Positions 49,331-60,859 of a stretch of 64,000 nucleotides of DNA are shown one piece after another. The position numbers and the translations under genes are program-made. Below the pieces are notes generated by a model that searched no databases, had not been told where the DNA came from, and saw nothing but the letters and a program-made list of their open reading frames with translations. The stretch comes from Cucumis sativus. Its lineage: Eukaryota; Streptophyta; Magnoliopsida; Cucurbitales; Cucurbitaceae. Within the stretch, counting starts at the first letter, position 1. Each line of letters opens with the position of its first letter. The stretch spans positions 1,550,001-1,614,000 of the forward strand of contig NC_026656.2 of NCBI RefSeq assembly GCF_000004075.3, read 5' to 3'.

Positions 49331-51360
49331 TCACTTCCTCTTCTTGGCTGGTGGCTGGGGTGTTTCCTCCTCTTCGTCTTCTTCGTCCTCATCTTCGTCC
49401 TCATCCTCATCTTCATCATCGTCATCTCCATTGTCATCATCGTCATCGTCATCTTCCTCATCACCTCCAGCTCTTCCATCACCATTTGCTTCAGGATCAT
49501 CCTCTGGATCACCGTCATCACCTTCTTCACCTCCAGAGAAATCTTCATCATCGTCGTCGTCATCCTGATCATTCGCATCATCGTCGTCGTCGTCATCTTC
49601 ATCATCCTCCGTTTCACTGCCATCTTTGTTTTCCTGATCAGGGCTTTCCTTTTTGTGAAGTTCAGAGAAAGGAAACCTTGGAAAGGAGAAGAGGCAAGTA
49701 TTTCAGAACCAACCTAAAAGTATCAAAGTAAAAATATATAAATGACTTGAAATTGTATTACCTTTCCTCAATTGCTGCCAGTCCTGGTGTACCATTAGCA
49801 ATATTTAACATAGCTCCTGCCTGAAGAAAACATAATCATGGTGGAAGATGAATTGAAGTCTCAAGATCATGTTAAGTGCATTCAATTAATCTAAAACTGT
49901 TACTTATTGTCAGAATTGTCCAAAACAAGGTTAGGAAACTGCACACTAAATGACAAATTTCAAAAGCAAGCATCAGATTAAAAAGAAAACATGGCATCCA
50001 GCTACAGATTGTCTAAATGACTAAAACAGTAAATGAAGAAAACTTCCAGATATGTCTCATCAGACCATGCTTTGGCATAACGACTTTCCAAAATTTTGGG
50101 ACAAAATAAAAAAGTGTATGGCTTGAAATTTAGGGGAAAAAACATATATGGAAACTATGTCGTTTTCAAGCTCCCTTTCTATAACGTATCAATTTGATGG
50201 GTGTTAGAACAGGAAGAACATATGAGTACCGAAATAACAGCATTCATTTTAACTATCCCTGATTCGAAGTGCAAAAAAGGAAAACACCCACATGAAACTG
50301 GAAAGTGTGAATTGATTCGACAATAAGTTCTAACAAAGTGAAAACAATTCCAAATGCCAGAAAGGAAAATGCCCAAAAAGAAACTAGAAAACATGAGTTG
50401 ATTAGATAAGAAATTGTAACTAAGTGATAATGAACTCCCAACAACCACTAAGTGCAAAGGATAGTTAAAACTTAATCAAAAGAAACCGCATGAAATGAAT
50501 AATATTATACATTATTCAAGCAAGCCCAGAGGACACAATAGCAAAGTCATTCCGTGCCAACTCCCCATCAATAAGAATCAGATAAATATAACTTCCAAAA
50601 AACTCAAATTCTCATGTCAAACAACAAACTATCCCTAAAGAAGCAGGATTTACACAATTCAACAAATGCAGGACAGAAAAGCAAAAGGATTTGCACATTG
50701 AATATCAAGTATAATCTAAATACAGAATGGAAAAATCCTGACAAAGACACCTAGTTCGTGGTCACAATGGGAGGTATAAGTCAACAAGACAGGACGAAAA
50801 TTATCCTTCCATCCACATTTATCACTACACCAAACACTCGCACTTCAAATACAGCTCATTCCACAACAGTTTCAGATTAAAAAAAAAAAAAACCACGTTG
50901 TTTCTCAAGGAAGTACTTAACCAGAAAAGTAAACAAACGAGCAAGGGTAAACCCACAAATAACAAAAGGCAAACCTTCAAAAGCTACATAAACAACTAAA
51001 GAACACAAGAAGAGAAAAGAAAGTAAAAAAAAAAAAAAAATTGAGAAGAAATAACGTTGTCTTGTTCTTAGGCAACAAACAACTACGGAGAACAATAAGA
51101 AAAAAGAAGTCCAAGAAAACACAAATAACAAAAAAAAAAAAAAAATTAAGCTTCAAGAAGTAGGAACGATGACTAGTATCAGTAAAATCCGGGAAAAAAG
51201 TGAAACCCCATCAAAGAGTAAGATGAAAATGAGGGTTTACCGCCGCCAGAAGGCAAGCAAGGGAGTTTGCAGTGGTGAAAACAGTGTCCACCGCCATAGC
51301 TTCCAAAACAGAGCGCACCCACATGGTCCTCTCCACGAAGCTTACACAGTCCAACTCCAT
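49331..51360 (-). CDS. Acidic Asp/Glu-rich protein, paralogue A
   Basis: Exons 51360-51241, 49820-49762 and 49676-49331 (phases 0 and 2) give 174 residues. The N-terminal 60 residues form a conserved, partly hydrophobic segment (SVLEAMAVDTVFTTANSLAC, then AGAMLNIANGTPGLAAIEE). The rest is an almost purely Asp/Glu tail with one SG-GEGDDGDPEDDPEANGDG-type unit. It ends PPAKKRK, a likely nuclear localisation signal. The function is unknown to me; such plant proteins often carry misleading names borrowed from acidic yeast proteins. Exon-intron structure and promoter match paralogue B at 56622-58517. The opposite strand has long Ser/His/Leu-rich open frames that are only shadows of the acidic codons. 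Confidence 0.8.
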
Positions 51361-53091
51361 TGCCGGAAAAAGGAGCTCAAAAGTGAAGAGAAATAGAGAA
51401 TAGGGAGAACAGAAATGCAGATAGAGAGAGAAGGAGCAGAAGGAGAAGGAGAAGAAGAGGAAGAAGGAAGGTCGAGGAGAGAGATGGGCCTGACAGTGAG
51501 AGAGAGAAGAAGAAAGGGAAATGGGTTTTTGGGAGATTTGGAAGAAAAGTTGGGTTTAGTCCAGTTAGGGTAAACCCTAGGGTTTGGTCCGATTAGGGCT
51601 TTGTGTTTTTGTTTGTAAGTGCAACAACTCAAAATTAAAAACTTTTACTTTCGCCCTAATCTTGAAATTTGTGTGAATTTGATTATTAAAAACTATAAAT
51701 TTAAATTTTTTTAAAAAACATACTTACTCTTAAATAAATTATTTTCAAATACAACAAAATTTATCATATTTAGATACTCTTCTATACGTCTATACGTATC
51801 CACAGATGAAGTCTATCAGCATTTTTATTAGTTTACATCAAATAAATGTATTGATGTCTATAGTTTGTTTTTAAATAATTTTTCAATCATAACTACTAAA
51901 AAAATATATTCAAATAGAGGAGTTCAAAAAATATATTTAAATATGGAAGAAAAAAAAATCATTTATGTTGTAGAAATTGGAAACATTCCAACACAAAAAT
52001 TGAAAAATATAATATTAAAATAGATAACAAATTAAAAAATTAAGACTTACAAAAGCCACTTAATGTTACTTAATTTGATATACACGTGGTGGTGGATTCC
52101 ATGATCACTAAAAATTGTTATTATCTTCAAGACACGTAACAAAAGATGGAGGAGAATGACACATAACATGCAACGACACTAAACATGATGGATAGTACGT
52201 CTATTTTATTAATGTTTATAATAATTCATAAAATTAAATGAGAGAATATTAAGCGGAAGTCTTTTACAATTATTTTACATTTGAGTTCAATTGATGTAAT
52301 ATAATAATTTGTTTAACTCACGAGAACTTCTTTTCGAATAAGACATTTAATCAATTGTGTTTACAATATATATGTTTTTTGGTTTAGCGATTTATACGTA
52401 CCAATATCACTCTTAAATATAATTTTGTTAGAAAATGATTTCTTTTTTACTTTTAACTTAATTTGGCACATTTAAATTAGTTTTAGTGCATTCCAAAATG
52501 ACCAAATCCATGGAAAATAATCGAACATATTTATAGAAATTAGTACATAAATATTTTATCTATATTTACAAGATGATAGAAATGATATTAAAGGTAAGCA
52601 TTTGCCTAATACAAACAAAATAGAAACAATCTTTACACCCTAAATCTATATTAAACAAATTAACAACGGAAGGTGTATAAATTTAAAATAAGTTGCACTA
52701 CACAATATATAGACTTTCAAAACAAACTAGACTAATATGACTAATTTTAGAAGTGGATATGATAGACGAAAAAATGAGTCAAGATTGTACCGAAAATAGT
52801 ATGTCCATGTTAGTTCATGAAAAGTTTTTTATAAAAAAATTGTACTTTTTTATAGTCGGCATTAGTTTGACCCTTTAATAAATTGTTCATAGTCGATATG
52901 GTGACGGGTTGATCGAAAAACCGAACCGAACTAAGTAACCTGAGCGAAAAGAAATCTAAGGATTAAATAGGGATAGTTTAGGAAGTAAGTTGTAATTTGA
53001 AGTATGAAAGAGCATCTTCTTCCCTAATTTTCCTTGGAATCACTTTTGTGTTCCTCTGCTCAGAACAGAGTGAGCAACCAGCCTTAGCGAA
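51361..53091. other. Promoter of acidic gene A and spacer to CDC26 copy B
   Basis: The first 300 bases are GA-rich 5' UTR/promoter with the telo-box palindrome at 51572-51585. The rest is AT-rich, with no gene seen. The CDC26-TTM3 leader probably starts near 53000. Confidence 0.6.
51572..51585. promoter_or_regulatory. Palindromic telo-box, acidic gene A
   Basis: AAACCCTAGGGTTT, two telo-boxes back to back, about 210 bp upstream of the ATG. It sits inside a 34-bp block (51571-51604) identical to 58703-58736 before paralogue B. Telo-boxes are common in promoters of plant translation and nucleolar genes. Confidence 0.65.
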
Positions 53092-53298
53092 ATGCTGAGA
53101 AGACAACCCAGCAAGATCGAGGTAAAAATCGAAGACAAGGAAGAACTCGAACAAGCTCGCAAACGCGCCGCCGCCGCCGCCTCAACCACCACCACTACCA
53201 CCACCGACGCTACCTCTGCCGCTGGCTCCCTCCTTCATAACATCAACCGCAACAAAGATCAAGCCTCCAAAGCCCAGCGGCTTGGTATCTCCTCTTGA
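53092..53298 (+). CDS. CDC26: CDC26 copy B, first cistron of CDC26-TTM3
   Basis: Single-exon ORF of 68 residues: MLRRQPSKIEVKIEDKEELE, then RKRAAAAASTTTTTTTDATS, ending SKAQRLGISS. CDC26 is a small APC/C subunit that binds the TPR groove of APC6; the MLRR-P start and acidic helix are its hallmark. The Ala/Thr run comes from GCC and ACC triplets and is absent from copy A. The start context is weak to moderate (G at -3, C at +4). The stop TGA lies 10 nt before the TTM3 ATG. No other ATG in any frame exists between 53092 and 53309, which suits leaky scanning or reinitiation to reach TTM3. Arabidopsis CDC26 and TTM3 are reported to share one bicistronic mRNA. Confidence 0.93.
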   Translation: MLRRQPSKIEVKIEDKEELEQARKRAAAAASTTTTTTTDATSAAGSLLHNINRNKDQASKAQRLGISS

Positions 53299-53308
53299 AA
53301 CAATCGAA

Positions 53309-53905
53309 ATGGAGGTGGAGGTGAAGCTTCGCCTTCCGGATGCTGTTTCTCATGGTCAGGTATCAACTCTTCTTTCGTCATTTCATATTAAAACCCACCG
53401 TCAAGAGAATTTCTTCTTTGATGGCTTGTCCGGTGAGCTTTCGTCTCGGTTAGCGGTTCTCCGTATCCGATTTTACGACGGGGATGCTCGTTGTGTGATT
53501 TGTCTGAAAGCAAGAGCGGTTCTGGTTGACGGTGTTAGTCGAGTTGAGGAAGATGAAGAGGAATTGGAGCCATCTGTTGGCCGGGCCTGCGTGGAGGATC
53601 CGCAGAAGTTGAAAGAAGTGGAGTCTAGGATTATGGGGAGGGTTAAAGATGAATATGGGGAATATGGATTTGTGGGTTTAGGAGGGTTTAGGAATGTGCG
53701 GAGTGTGTTTGAATGGAATGGATTGAAATTGGAATTGGATGAGACTAGTTTTGAGTTTGGGACTTTGTATGAGATTGAGTGCGAAAGCAATGATCCAGAT
53801 GCAGCCAAGAAAATGCTTGAGGACTTGTTGAAGGAAAATGAAATTGCGTACTCGTACTCTGAAGCTTCAAAGTTTGCTATTTTCCGATCTGGGAAGCTCT
53901 CATAA
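53309..53905 (+). CDS. TTM3: TTM3, triphosphate tunnel metalloenzyme (tripolyphosphatase), second cistron
   Basis: CYTH-fold enzyme that hydrolyses inorganic tripolyphosphate. Single exon of 198 residues (Arabidopsis TTM3 about 210). It opens with the EXEXK motif (MEVEVKLRL) that binds metal and triphosphate. Tunnel-strand segments follow: FFFDG, LRIRFYDGDARCVICLKARA, RSVFEWNGLKLELDET, YEIECESNDPDAAKKMLEDL and SKFAIFRSGKL. The frame is open further upstream into CDC26 but has no ATG there, so 53309 is the start; its context (G at -3, G at +4) is better than that of CDC26. It lies in a different frame, 10 nt after the CDC26 stop, with no room for its own promoter, so expression from the shared mRNA is likely. 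Confidence 0.95.
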   Translation: MEVEVKLRLPDAVSHGQVSTLLSSFHIKTHRQENFFFDGLSGELSSRLAVLRIRFYDGDARCVICLKARAVLVDGVSRVEEDEEELEPSVGRACVEDPQKLKEVESRIMGRVKDEYGEYGFVGLGGFRNVRSVFEWNGLKLELDETSFEFGTLYEIECESNDPDAAKKMLEDLLKENEIAYSYSEASKFAIFRSGKLS

Positions 53906-56621
53906 TAGATTGTAAGTGATCTTTAGTTGATGGTTTTTATGTGAACCGTACCTTTCTCTTCCTTTTGTTCTGAATTTTACCATTTGACTGTTCTCAACTT
54001 GTTCAAGTAATGGCATTTGGTACTTGGTAGAAACATAACCAGATTTTGCAGACAAAAGAAAAACTCTAGCAATTATGCCATGCCTTACTGTTTGAATGAG
54101 AACAGGGATGCATTTTGATCCTATCAATGGTGGAGTATAGTTCAAGAATCAATAACAGGCATCCCAGATCAAATAATGTCAATCCTAATAATTAAAAACA
54201 TAGTTCTTGTCTGTTTAGATATTGTTCTTTGTAATATATTTTGGTTGCTCATTTTTTTGCTACCTGTTAATCTTTGAATGAAGTTCTCGAGCAGGCAAGC
54301 TTATTGGCTCTATGTCTGAATTGTCTTGCTATTAGATTTATGAGCAGGAGTGCATTTTTATCATATCGGCTTGTTGGAGTATAGCTCAGGAATCAATAAC
54401 TAGAAATCCTAGTACCAATTATGCCAGTCCCAAGTGCGAAAGGCCCAAAACTAATATATGCAGTTCTTATGATCTTTTTCTTTAAAATATTGTTCTTGTG
54501 GCACATTTTTGGTTGGTCATTCTTTGTCAGTGTTTAGTTTTTGAATGAAAAGGTTATCGAGCTTATTTGCAGTCGTACCATGTCTGAATTTGCCTGACCT
54601 CCACAAACAAGGATAGTAAGAGACGACCAAAATATTGGCAATGGAAGAGTGAAGCACTGAATGTGATGTTTGGCATTTGCTTCGGTCCAACTTTCAAGTA
54701 TCGGAGTTTATTTTGACTAATGTCACACTGTTGCTTTCCTTGCAAGTATTTTTTAGTCTTTGCAATTTCCTTTAATATTCTCATTTATGGAGGTTGGGGA
54801 GTGCCAACATGGTGCAAGTAAGATTGGACAACATCCGAATAAAATGTCAGCAACTACAATGTTACCTGAAAAAAATCATATCTTCCCTCACTGCCGCCCG
54901 ATTTGTATTTATTTATATTTGAAGTACCATTCCGATAACAGCAGTCTTCATCCATTTACTGATTCTCACGATTCAGTTATTGTGTGACAAGATGATAACT
55001 AACTTGTTCATCTCGATTCTACTTTGTTATCTCAAAAATGCAGTTTGCTTGACACATTTTGTATTCAATTTCCTTATGAATTCAGTTCTTCCCTTCACCT
55101 TGAGAACTTAATTCCAAAAGGTAAAAGATTAATTTAGTCTGATATCTTCAAGGGTCTAATTTTTACTGCTTCTTAGGCTAGTTCCATCTCCACATTTACT
55201 CATTATTTTCGTAATTTGCTTTCTTTGGCTGCTTTCTATGATGCGTTAACTTTTGATATTGTAGAAACTTACACCTTTGCGGACTTTTTTAGGCCGGAGT
55301 TGTTTGCCTTTGGTCAATCAGCTTCACTCATTATTTCTCAATATTGATTCCCTTTCAAGTTCTTATAATTTTTTTGTTCTGTGCATTCCTTTTTTCATCT
55401 GTTTAGGATATCAGTGGTGTGGCTCTCAATGGGACCGAGGGTCGAGAAATCATGGCAGTGTGAATCAAATGGAGAGACCAAGTTTCAAAAAGGCACCATT
55501 TGTTTTCTTCGATCAAGTACCTAAACGTACTTTCTGTTATTTCACTATCCATGAGTATTGCACATGGGAAAACACCATATATACTAGACTACTGAGTATA
55601 TGCTGATCTTTCAAATAATCTTTTCTGTACTGTCTATGGATGAAATGGTTTGGTTTAGTTGAATCCTTTTAAGACAGTTCTTTGTTAGTTGAAAAATGCA
55701 GAGAACTTGACTTGTGATTTCCAAATTCACCTAGGATCAATCCACCTAAACCCTTAATTACATTTTGCTGCATTGTAGTTTTTAAATGTTAAGGATTTGA
55801 TTCTTGCATTTATGAGAGTATCAATACTGAAATTCTTTTAAAACATAAGTATAATTATATGGGACAAAATTTGAAACTGAAAACGGATTAAAAAAATTAT
55901 GGAAAGAAGCCCCCAGGATTAGAGAAATCTAGTTTCAGGAAAACTTGAATATTTAACTATATGTTTCTAAAAATATTTCTAAACTTGGAATTAATAAAAG
56001 TAATTACAAATATAGGAAGTGTTCATTTATTATTATCTAAAGAAAACTCAATAAATTTTTTGTAACTTTAAGATTTCGAAATTCTTAAAAGAAAACAATT
56101 GGGTCAGTTGACCAAATAGGAGATCCTTCTTACAGTAAATATAATCAAATTTGAAAAGTTAAAACAAGTCCTGAATCTTGACTAAGGCCTCTTTAAATTT
56201 TAATAATTTTAAAATATAAACCAGACTGTTTAAATAAGAAAAAGAAGTCCCCCTCTGGCTCTTGCCGATATTCAACATTTTTTTTCTTATTTAGTCATTT
56301 GAATCAATTCATTCAAATTGAAAAACTCCTATGGTGTCCTGAGTTGAAGTGTTAGTTGTCAAACAACCAGGTGAAACCAACCGTCCCAACCAATAAATTG
56401 TAGAAGAAAACCTTGTGCATTTTAGCAAAATAAATTGTGATATATAATGTGGATCCACAACATAAATTTTAGGAAGTTCATTAATAACAAGTCAACAATC
56501 TTGCTACCCCTAAATGCCAAGGCTGACTGGCTAAGTTCCCCTCACTAGTTACTTCAAACTCCAGACACAAAGGGGAAGTGAAACACTGATAACAGAAAAA
56601 GGAAAGAAGCAATCAACATTT
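53906..56621. other. TTM3 downstream region and spacer
   Basis: This holds the TTM3 3' UTR, a two-copy 244-bp tandem repeat (54097-54600) and AT-rich sequence. Short open frames near 55277-55606 are not recognised and lack a coding signature I trust. The 3' UTR of acidic gene B lies at the right end. Confidence 0.6.
54097..54600. repeat. Two-copy tandem repeat, unit about 244 bp, after TTM3
   Basis: Units at about 54097-54340 and 54341-54600 share GGAGTATAG(T/C)TCA(A/G)GAATCAATAAC, the block ending TGTTCTT..(A/C)ATTTTTGGTTG(G/C)TCATT and (T/C)CATGTCTGAATT(T/G). A third, more diverged relative lies at 46085-46292 after CDC26 copy A. Confidence 0.7.
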
Positions 56622-58517
56622 TCACTTTCTTCTCTTAGCTGGTGGTTCGAGTGTTTCCTCGTCATCATCTTCGTCCTCGTCATCTTCATCCTCTTCATCG
56701 TCATCGTCGTCGTCCTCATCTCCATCGTCGTCGTCGTCGTCATCGTCTTCCTCCTCAACACCTTCAATTCTTCCATTACCACTTGCTTCAGGGTCATCCT
56801 CTTGATCACCCTCATCCCCTTCTTCAGCGGAGAAATCTTCATCATCATCGTCGTCGTCATCTTCATCTGGATCATTTGCATCGTCATCGTCATCTTCTCC
56901 ATCATCCTCCTCATCTCCTCCGGCCCTTCCATTGCCACTTGCTTCAGGGTCATCTTCTAGATCTCCGTCATCACCTTCTTCGGCTGAGAAATCTTCAACA
57001 TCTTCCCCTCCATCCTGGTCATTTGCATCATCATCATCAACTTCATCCCCATCTTTATCATCCTCTGTTTCACTGCCATCTACATTTTCTCGATCTGGAT
57101 TATTCTTTGCATGAAGTTCTTCAAAAGGAAAGCTGAGCCAGGCAGAAGTACAAACAAATCAGTAATCTCGGAACCAATTGAGTAGAAAGTCAAAGACACA
57201 AAAAAAACGAAACTTTTAATTACTTTTTCCCAATTGCAGTGAATCCTGGTGGAGCATTGACATCATTTAACAGAGCTCCTGCCTGAAGAAAACTTAAATT
57301 ATGTTGGAAAATGAATTGAGATTTAAAAATCTTGTTCATTGCATCCAATTAACATCACACTATTACTTCAATAAGATCAGGGAACTGCACACTGAATTAT
57401 ACTGTTATAAAAGTACAACCACGGCTTATCGAGAAGTACAATCAGGATTGGAAAAAGTCTTTTAAGACGAGATTAAAAGAAACAGATATGGAAATTGAGT
57501 GAAATTTGCCGATCCCCCTTCCACTAACAGGTTGATTCAAATGATATGTTAGGAAAGGAAAATCTCAAGAAATCCCAACATGACTTGATTTTAATTCTGT
57601 TAATTACAAGAACAGAAAAGGGAATTTCCCGAAAGCAATCAGAAAGCATAGTCTACAATGATCAGACAATAAATTCTAACACACAGGAGAATACACTTAC
57701 AACCAAAAGCACCGAGGATAGCTAAACCTTGACAAACCAAAGTCACAAGAAACGGATAAGTATTTAATATGACTGCACTAAGCTCAAATTCAGATAATAA
57801 AATGGACATTTCAAAGATGCCAAATTACACCAAAGTCTAAAGAATTAGAAGCAACATTGACCACTCCAGACAACAGTAAAGGCGAAGTCTATACTCAATC
57901 CACCAACATGTACCTTACAAATATAGCCTCCAAATCTCAAATCCTCATTTCTAACATCTTATTCCTCAATAAGCGGGATTTCCCCAATGTTCACAAGGAA
58001 TTTGGAGTACAATATAAATCCTTTCTTCATTGTCAAAATATGAAATGAAGTTAAAAACATAGCCTCCCATCCAAACTAACCCACTAGAGACTACAACAAG
58101 CAGTTCTCTTAGCCTCCACCAACAAGTCAATACTCAACATTTGCAGCTAAAACTCCACATCACAACTAAAAAATAGGGTAAGAAAGAAAAGTAACCACAA
58201 CAAAAGCCAAAAAAGCTAGTAAACTGCAAAAACCCAGTAAAGGAATAGAGAAGAAATGAAGAAAGTTAACACAAAAAAATGCAAAGAACCACTAAATTAG
58301 AGGTTGAAGAAGCAAAAATCATGAAAAAGAAGCAGCAGAAACCAAAAGAAACAAAGCCCATCTGATAAAAAAATGAAAATAAAGAACTCACCGTGGTTAA
58401 AAACCAAGCAAGAGAGTTAGCAGCAGTGAGAAGAGCCTCCACCGTCAAAGCTTCCAAAACAGAAGGAAACCAAAGAGAAGTGTCGTCCAGGGAGTAACCC
58501 ACTTTGTCCAACTCCAT
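56622..58517 (-). CDS. Acidic Asp/Glu-rich protein, paralogue B
   Basis: Exons 58517-58392, 57282-57224 and 57132-56622 (phases 0 and 2) give 231 residues. The N-terminus is MELDKVGYSLDDTSLWFPSV, followed by LEALTVEALLTAANSLAWFL and AGALLNDVNAPPGF. The acidic tail contains two tandem units of about 48 residues, each with EDFSAEEGD.GD.EDDPEASG and NGR, against one unit in paralogue A. It ends EPPAKRRK, a likely nuclear signal. The function is not known to me; the composition suits a histone- or ribosome-assembly-type acidic protein, which is only a guess. The third exon starts after a standard CTCAG acceptor where paralogue A uses CCAAG. Confidence 0.82.
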
Positions 58518-60859
58518 GACAGCGGAAAAAGAAAGTGAAGTGAAGAGAAAACGAAGAGAAAGGAAAAAAGGGAAGTTGCAGAAAGAGAGGGGGAGCTGGA
58601 AGTAGAAGAAGAAGAAGAAGATGGGGAGAAAGCGAATGGTTTTTCTGGAAAATTGAGAGAGAGAGAGAAGAAAAAAAGGTGGGTTTAGTGGTCCGGTTAG
58701 AGTAAACCCTAGGGTTTGGTCCGATTAGGGCTTTGTTTCCATTGGCATATGAAAGAGAAAATAATAAATTGTTTAATATATATATAGAGATATATATGTA
58801 TAATAATAAAATAATAAATAATAGAGAGATGACTCATCCAATCAAAATAATTTCTCTCATATTTTTTTAGGGTTTCTTTTTGGATTCAAATTTCCGGAGT
58901 CGGATCTTCTGTGGATTTGGGCTTAGATCTAACCCGACCCGATGGAATTCAAATTTTTTGGTTTAATTTCCCCTCTTTTTTCAAATTTCAAATTTTTAGA
59001 AAACAAATATATTTTGTTTATTCATTATGTTTTTATTGTTTTTATTTTAGTATAGGTTTTAATATGGGACTTTTTTTTGTAGTTTTAAGTTTAATTCTAA
59101 TTTATTTTTTAAATTCCAAAATGTATTTTTTAAAACATAAGAACCTTAGTAATTTATATTTTGAGATTTGAGTTTTCGTTTTTATTTGGTCATTAGTTTT
59201 AAAGATTTACTCTTTCGACGATGTCGATCTTTTTTTTTTTCTTTCTGAATACTCACCTTTAATATGTAGCGTTATTGTATATTTATTAACTTTTTTAAAA
59301 AAATTATCAAAATGAAAGATTTGACACAAACATCAAGTGTAATAACGAATTTTATCTTTTAGTTTGTCAATTTTTGAAAGAGCTCCTTACAAAACTCTAT
59401 AGTGAAAATTTGAAATTAAATTTAATAGTGATTAGGAGTAGGAAATCCTAACTACTTATAATTTTTTTCTTAAGAAAAGAGAAACAACACAATCAAACAA
59501 CCAAATAACTATACAAGAAAATTAGGCGACGTTAGACAATGTAAATGGAAGGATAAAAATAATACATAGTTGAATAAGACACACTAGTCTTCAAAAGCTT
59601 TTTACACAACAGAGTCTACAATGAATATGAGAGAAAGAGATAACCTCAAAATCATTGCTTGTATCCTTAGCCTTCACAGTAACGTAGGATACTTCAATCA
59701 AATCAATGATACCATCCACTTAATAGTATCATGACCTCTAAGCAAATCATACCCAATCGCAACATTCAAAACATGGATGGAAGACAGGATCTCAACAACA
59801 TAACACATTGTCGTGACTTTGAGGATTTTTACCTCCTCGCATCTAAGGATGACACAACGAGCCAAACCAACCGCACACAACGCATATGGTTTCAAAGCAC
59901 CAACTCCACCTAAATTTGTCTCAAGACTCCATGTTGTATAAGTATTAAACTTTGAAAAGTAAAATTTATAGGGGTATTAAAACAAAACGATGACCAAACA
60001 ATAAAAAATTGTCCATAAAATGTACTAATCATCTTATAATTATCCTCATCATTTATGCTTGTAATTGTTTTCAAAGAATCTTTACTATCGTTAAATGTTC
60101 TATTACTTATTGTCGTGTGATAAAAAAAAAAGTGTACAACAATCTCCAAATAGTATGATTTAAAATTATGAAGATATGCTTGATGTCCTTTTAGTACAAT
60201 AGTTGTTGGAATAGAAATCTAACCCACAACAATTATTTTAAAATTAAATTCATTTAGACAATATACTTTGTAAACATTGCCACATAAACCATTCGACAAA
60301 AGATATAACACAACGTTAAGAAATCGTTTAACAGGTAACAAAAACGAATATCTTCAAGGAAGAATTCTAGACATAACACATATTATTAATATATCATTCT
60401 CTAATTTCTTTCAAATCTGGAGATGAGAGTGTGGTAACAACTCTAGTTGAGATTTGAAATCAGATTTAACCTAGCAAATTTGATAGAGAGATAAATTTTG
60501 AAACTTGAAATTACAAAATGAATAAGATGAATACAAACAATGAAAAAAACAAATTTAATGGGATACGTTTGCGATAAAATTATAAACTCATAGACGGCTT
60601 AGATTTTTTCTCTTTTTTTTTTCTTCTTTCTCTATCTCTCTCTCCCTCTCTCTCTCCTCCATTGCAGCCACGCTTAACCATAGTCAACGCTGACGGACGG
60701 CGACGGCCAGTCTCCTTTGGCATTCCCGGAAAAACCCTAAATACTCATTTCTTTAATTTCCATTCTTCGACCTTTATTTCCTTCAATTTCCTCCGATCTA
60801 CCAAACCCTTGAGGCAACCGGATTCATTCCCTCCAATCGCTGTTTGTTATTTCAGAATT
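58518..60859. other. Spacer between divergent acidic gene B and TIP1
   Basis: The left end holds the acidic gene B promoter with a telo-box palindrome. The right end has the TIP1 5' UTR/promoter with a CT-rich tract (about 60630-60660) and an AAACCCTAA telo-box at 60732-60740. The middle is AT-rich without supported genes. Confidence 0.6.
58704..58717. promoter_or_regulatory. Palindromic telo-box, acidic gene B
   Basis: AAACCCTAGGGTTT about 190 bp upstream of the ATG, within the 34-bp block identical to that before paralogue A. Survival of this block while surrounding bases changed suggests a working element. Confidence 0.65.

Noticed and set aside
49105-49731. Long His/Leu-rich and Ser-rich open frames on the plus strand opposite acidic gene A
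   Set aside because: They are the reverse complement of GAT/GAC/GAA codon runs, which rarely contain stops in any frame. The minus-strand gene explains the sequence with proper splice sites.
55277-55606. 109-residue open frame downstream of TTM3
   Set aside because: No recognisable domain; the composition is like surrounding spacer DNA and the frame does not begin with ATG in a good context.
56642-57136. 164-residue His/Arg-rich open frame on the plus strand opposite acidic gene B
   Set aside because: Same cause: the antisense of acidic codon repeats.
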